Shown here: piece after piece, positions 32,703 to 33,112 of the stretch
Layout of the letters: every line of letters begins with the position of its first letter
Position numbering within the stretch: the first letter of the stretch is position 1
DNA from: Hyphochytrium catenoides
Taxonomy: Eukaryota > Sar > Hyphochytriomycetes > Hyphochytriales > Hyphochytriaceae
Reading direction: 5' to 3'
Assembly (NCBI GenBank): GCA_900088475.1
Contig: FLMG01000629.1
Coordinates: forward strand, 1-33,112
DNA length: 33,112 bases
Position numbers and translations under genes: made by a program
The notes under the pieces: generated by a model
Database searches by the model: none
What the model was told of the DNA's origin: nothing
The model's input: only the letters and a program-made list of their open reading frames with translations

Positions 32703-33112
32703 AGAGGGAGAGAGAAAAGTCATGGTGACGGGGGAAAGATCTTTGAAACCTACCTTCCCGACCTCCGAGCGCGGACCTATTTGAGCTATGGGCCGTATAA
32801 ACAACTTCCAGAGGCATCCGGTCCTCTTCTAAAGGCTTTGCAACCGTGTTAACCTGCGTTGTGGGTCGAACTTCGAAGCCCAACTGTTATTTCCTATGGC
32901 CCTAATATACAGGTTACTCGATGTCGAAGTTGGGGCTTCTGACCTACTTCTGTGGACCATCTCGAACCCTTTAGAAGGATAACTAGCTGAAAATGATAGG
33001 TCCTAATAGGAAGGTCCAGGAGAGTGAGAGTCTTGTCAGTTCATTGGCTGAGGCGCCACTCCCCGAGACAGACAGAGGAGAGAGCCACAAAGAAAAAGAT
33101 AGAGGCTGTGAG
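32292..33112. other. 5' flank of HMCES, no recognised gene
   Basis: It contains the probable promoter of the minus-strand HMCES gene and a long GA-rich block. Open frames here on both strands are translations of the GA/CT repeat (runs of RERERE or SLSLSL) and are not genes. Confidence 0.55.
32560..32720. repeat. GA-rich compound microsatellite
   Basis: This is an almost pure purine block of (GA)n with interspersed CACAGA units, densest at 32668-32698. It lies about 270-430 nt upstream of the HMCES start codon. Confidence 0.95.

Noticed and set aside
32064-32805. Open frames with runs of Ser-Leu or Arg-Glu on both strands
   Set aside because: They are translations of the GA/CT microsatellite. 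Only the MCGR... start in this area is coding, as HMCES exon 1.
1-33112. tRNA, rRNA or other structured RNA genes
   Set aside because: No convincing tRNA B-box with matching arms or rRNA core sequence was seen; a covariance-model search was not possible.

Overview
This window is nuclear DNA from an intron-rich eukaryote. Most confident genes are broken up by short GT-AG introns (about 66-370 nt), there are long pyrimidine/purine microsatellites, and there are no ribosome-binding sites, operons or bacterial gene packing. The WRKY19-like C-x4-C zinc-finger repeats and a gulonolactone/arabinonolactone oxidase with a Cys-rich tail suggest a stramenopile-like protist (oomycete or ochrophyte alga). 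That placement is inference only.

Left part (1 to about 13,600) is mostly relic DNA. A single-exon gene for a secreted Cys-rich protein (4290-5546) has a decayed copy at the window start (about 47-765). That copy carries a large deletion and a later 206-bp internal tandem duplication. Next come fragments of a dispersed repeat (about 6259-6590, 6935-7165, 12818-13170) and a Ty1/copia RNase H relic (7310-7560). A minus-strand NTF2-like gene has one frameshift (8697-9418). An FAD-linked aldonolactone oxidase pseudogene (11330-13559) has several frameshifts and is split by one repeat copy.

Centre: a complete calpain-family cysteine protease lies on the minus strand (14482-17522). I could rebuild it as 8 exons and 693 residues with an intact Cys/His/Asn triad. 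From 17523 to 24026 I recognise no gene. That stretch holds a 62-bp minisatellite in three copies and one unrecognised long reading frame.

Right part (24,027 to the end) is gene-dense and intact: a WRKY19-like zinc-finger protein (+), the mitochondrial F1-ATPase assembly factor ATP12/ATPAF2 (minus, 8 exons, 283 aa), a likely mitochondrial protein of unknown function (+), and a full HMCES/SRAP-domain abasic-site shield protein (minus, 8 exons, 390 aa). The HMCES protein has a eukaryotic tail with SUMO- and PCNA-interaction-like motifs. The genes do not form one pathway. The ATP12 gene and the presumed mitochondrial gene are head-to-head and could share a promoter region.

Spliced models were built by hand from family motifs, splice sites and phase. 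In the three complete multi-exon genes every junction keeps the reading frame, which supports them strongly.
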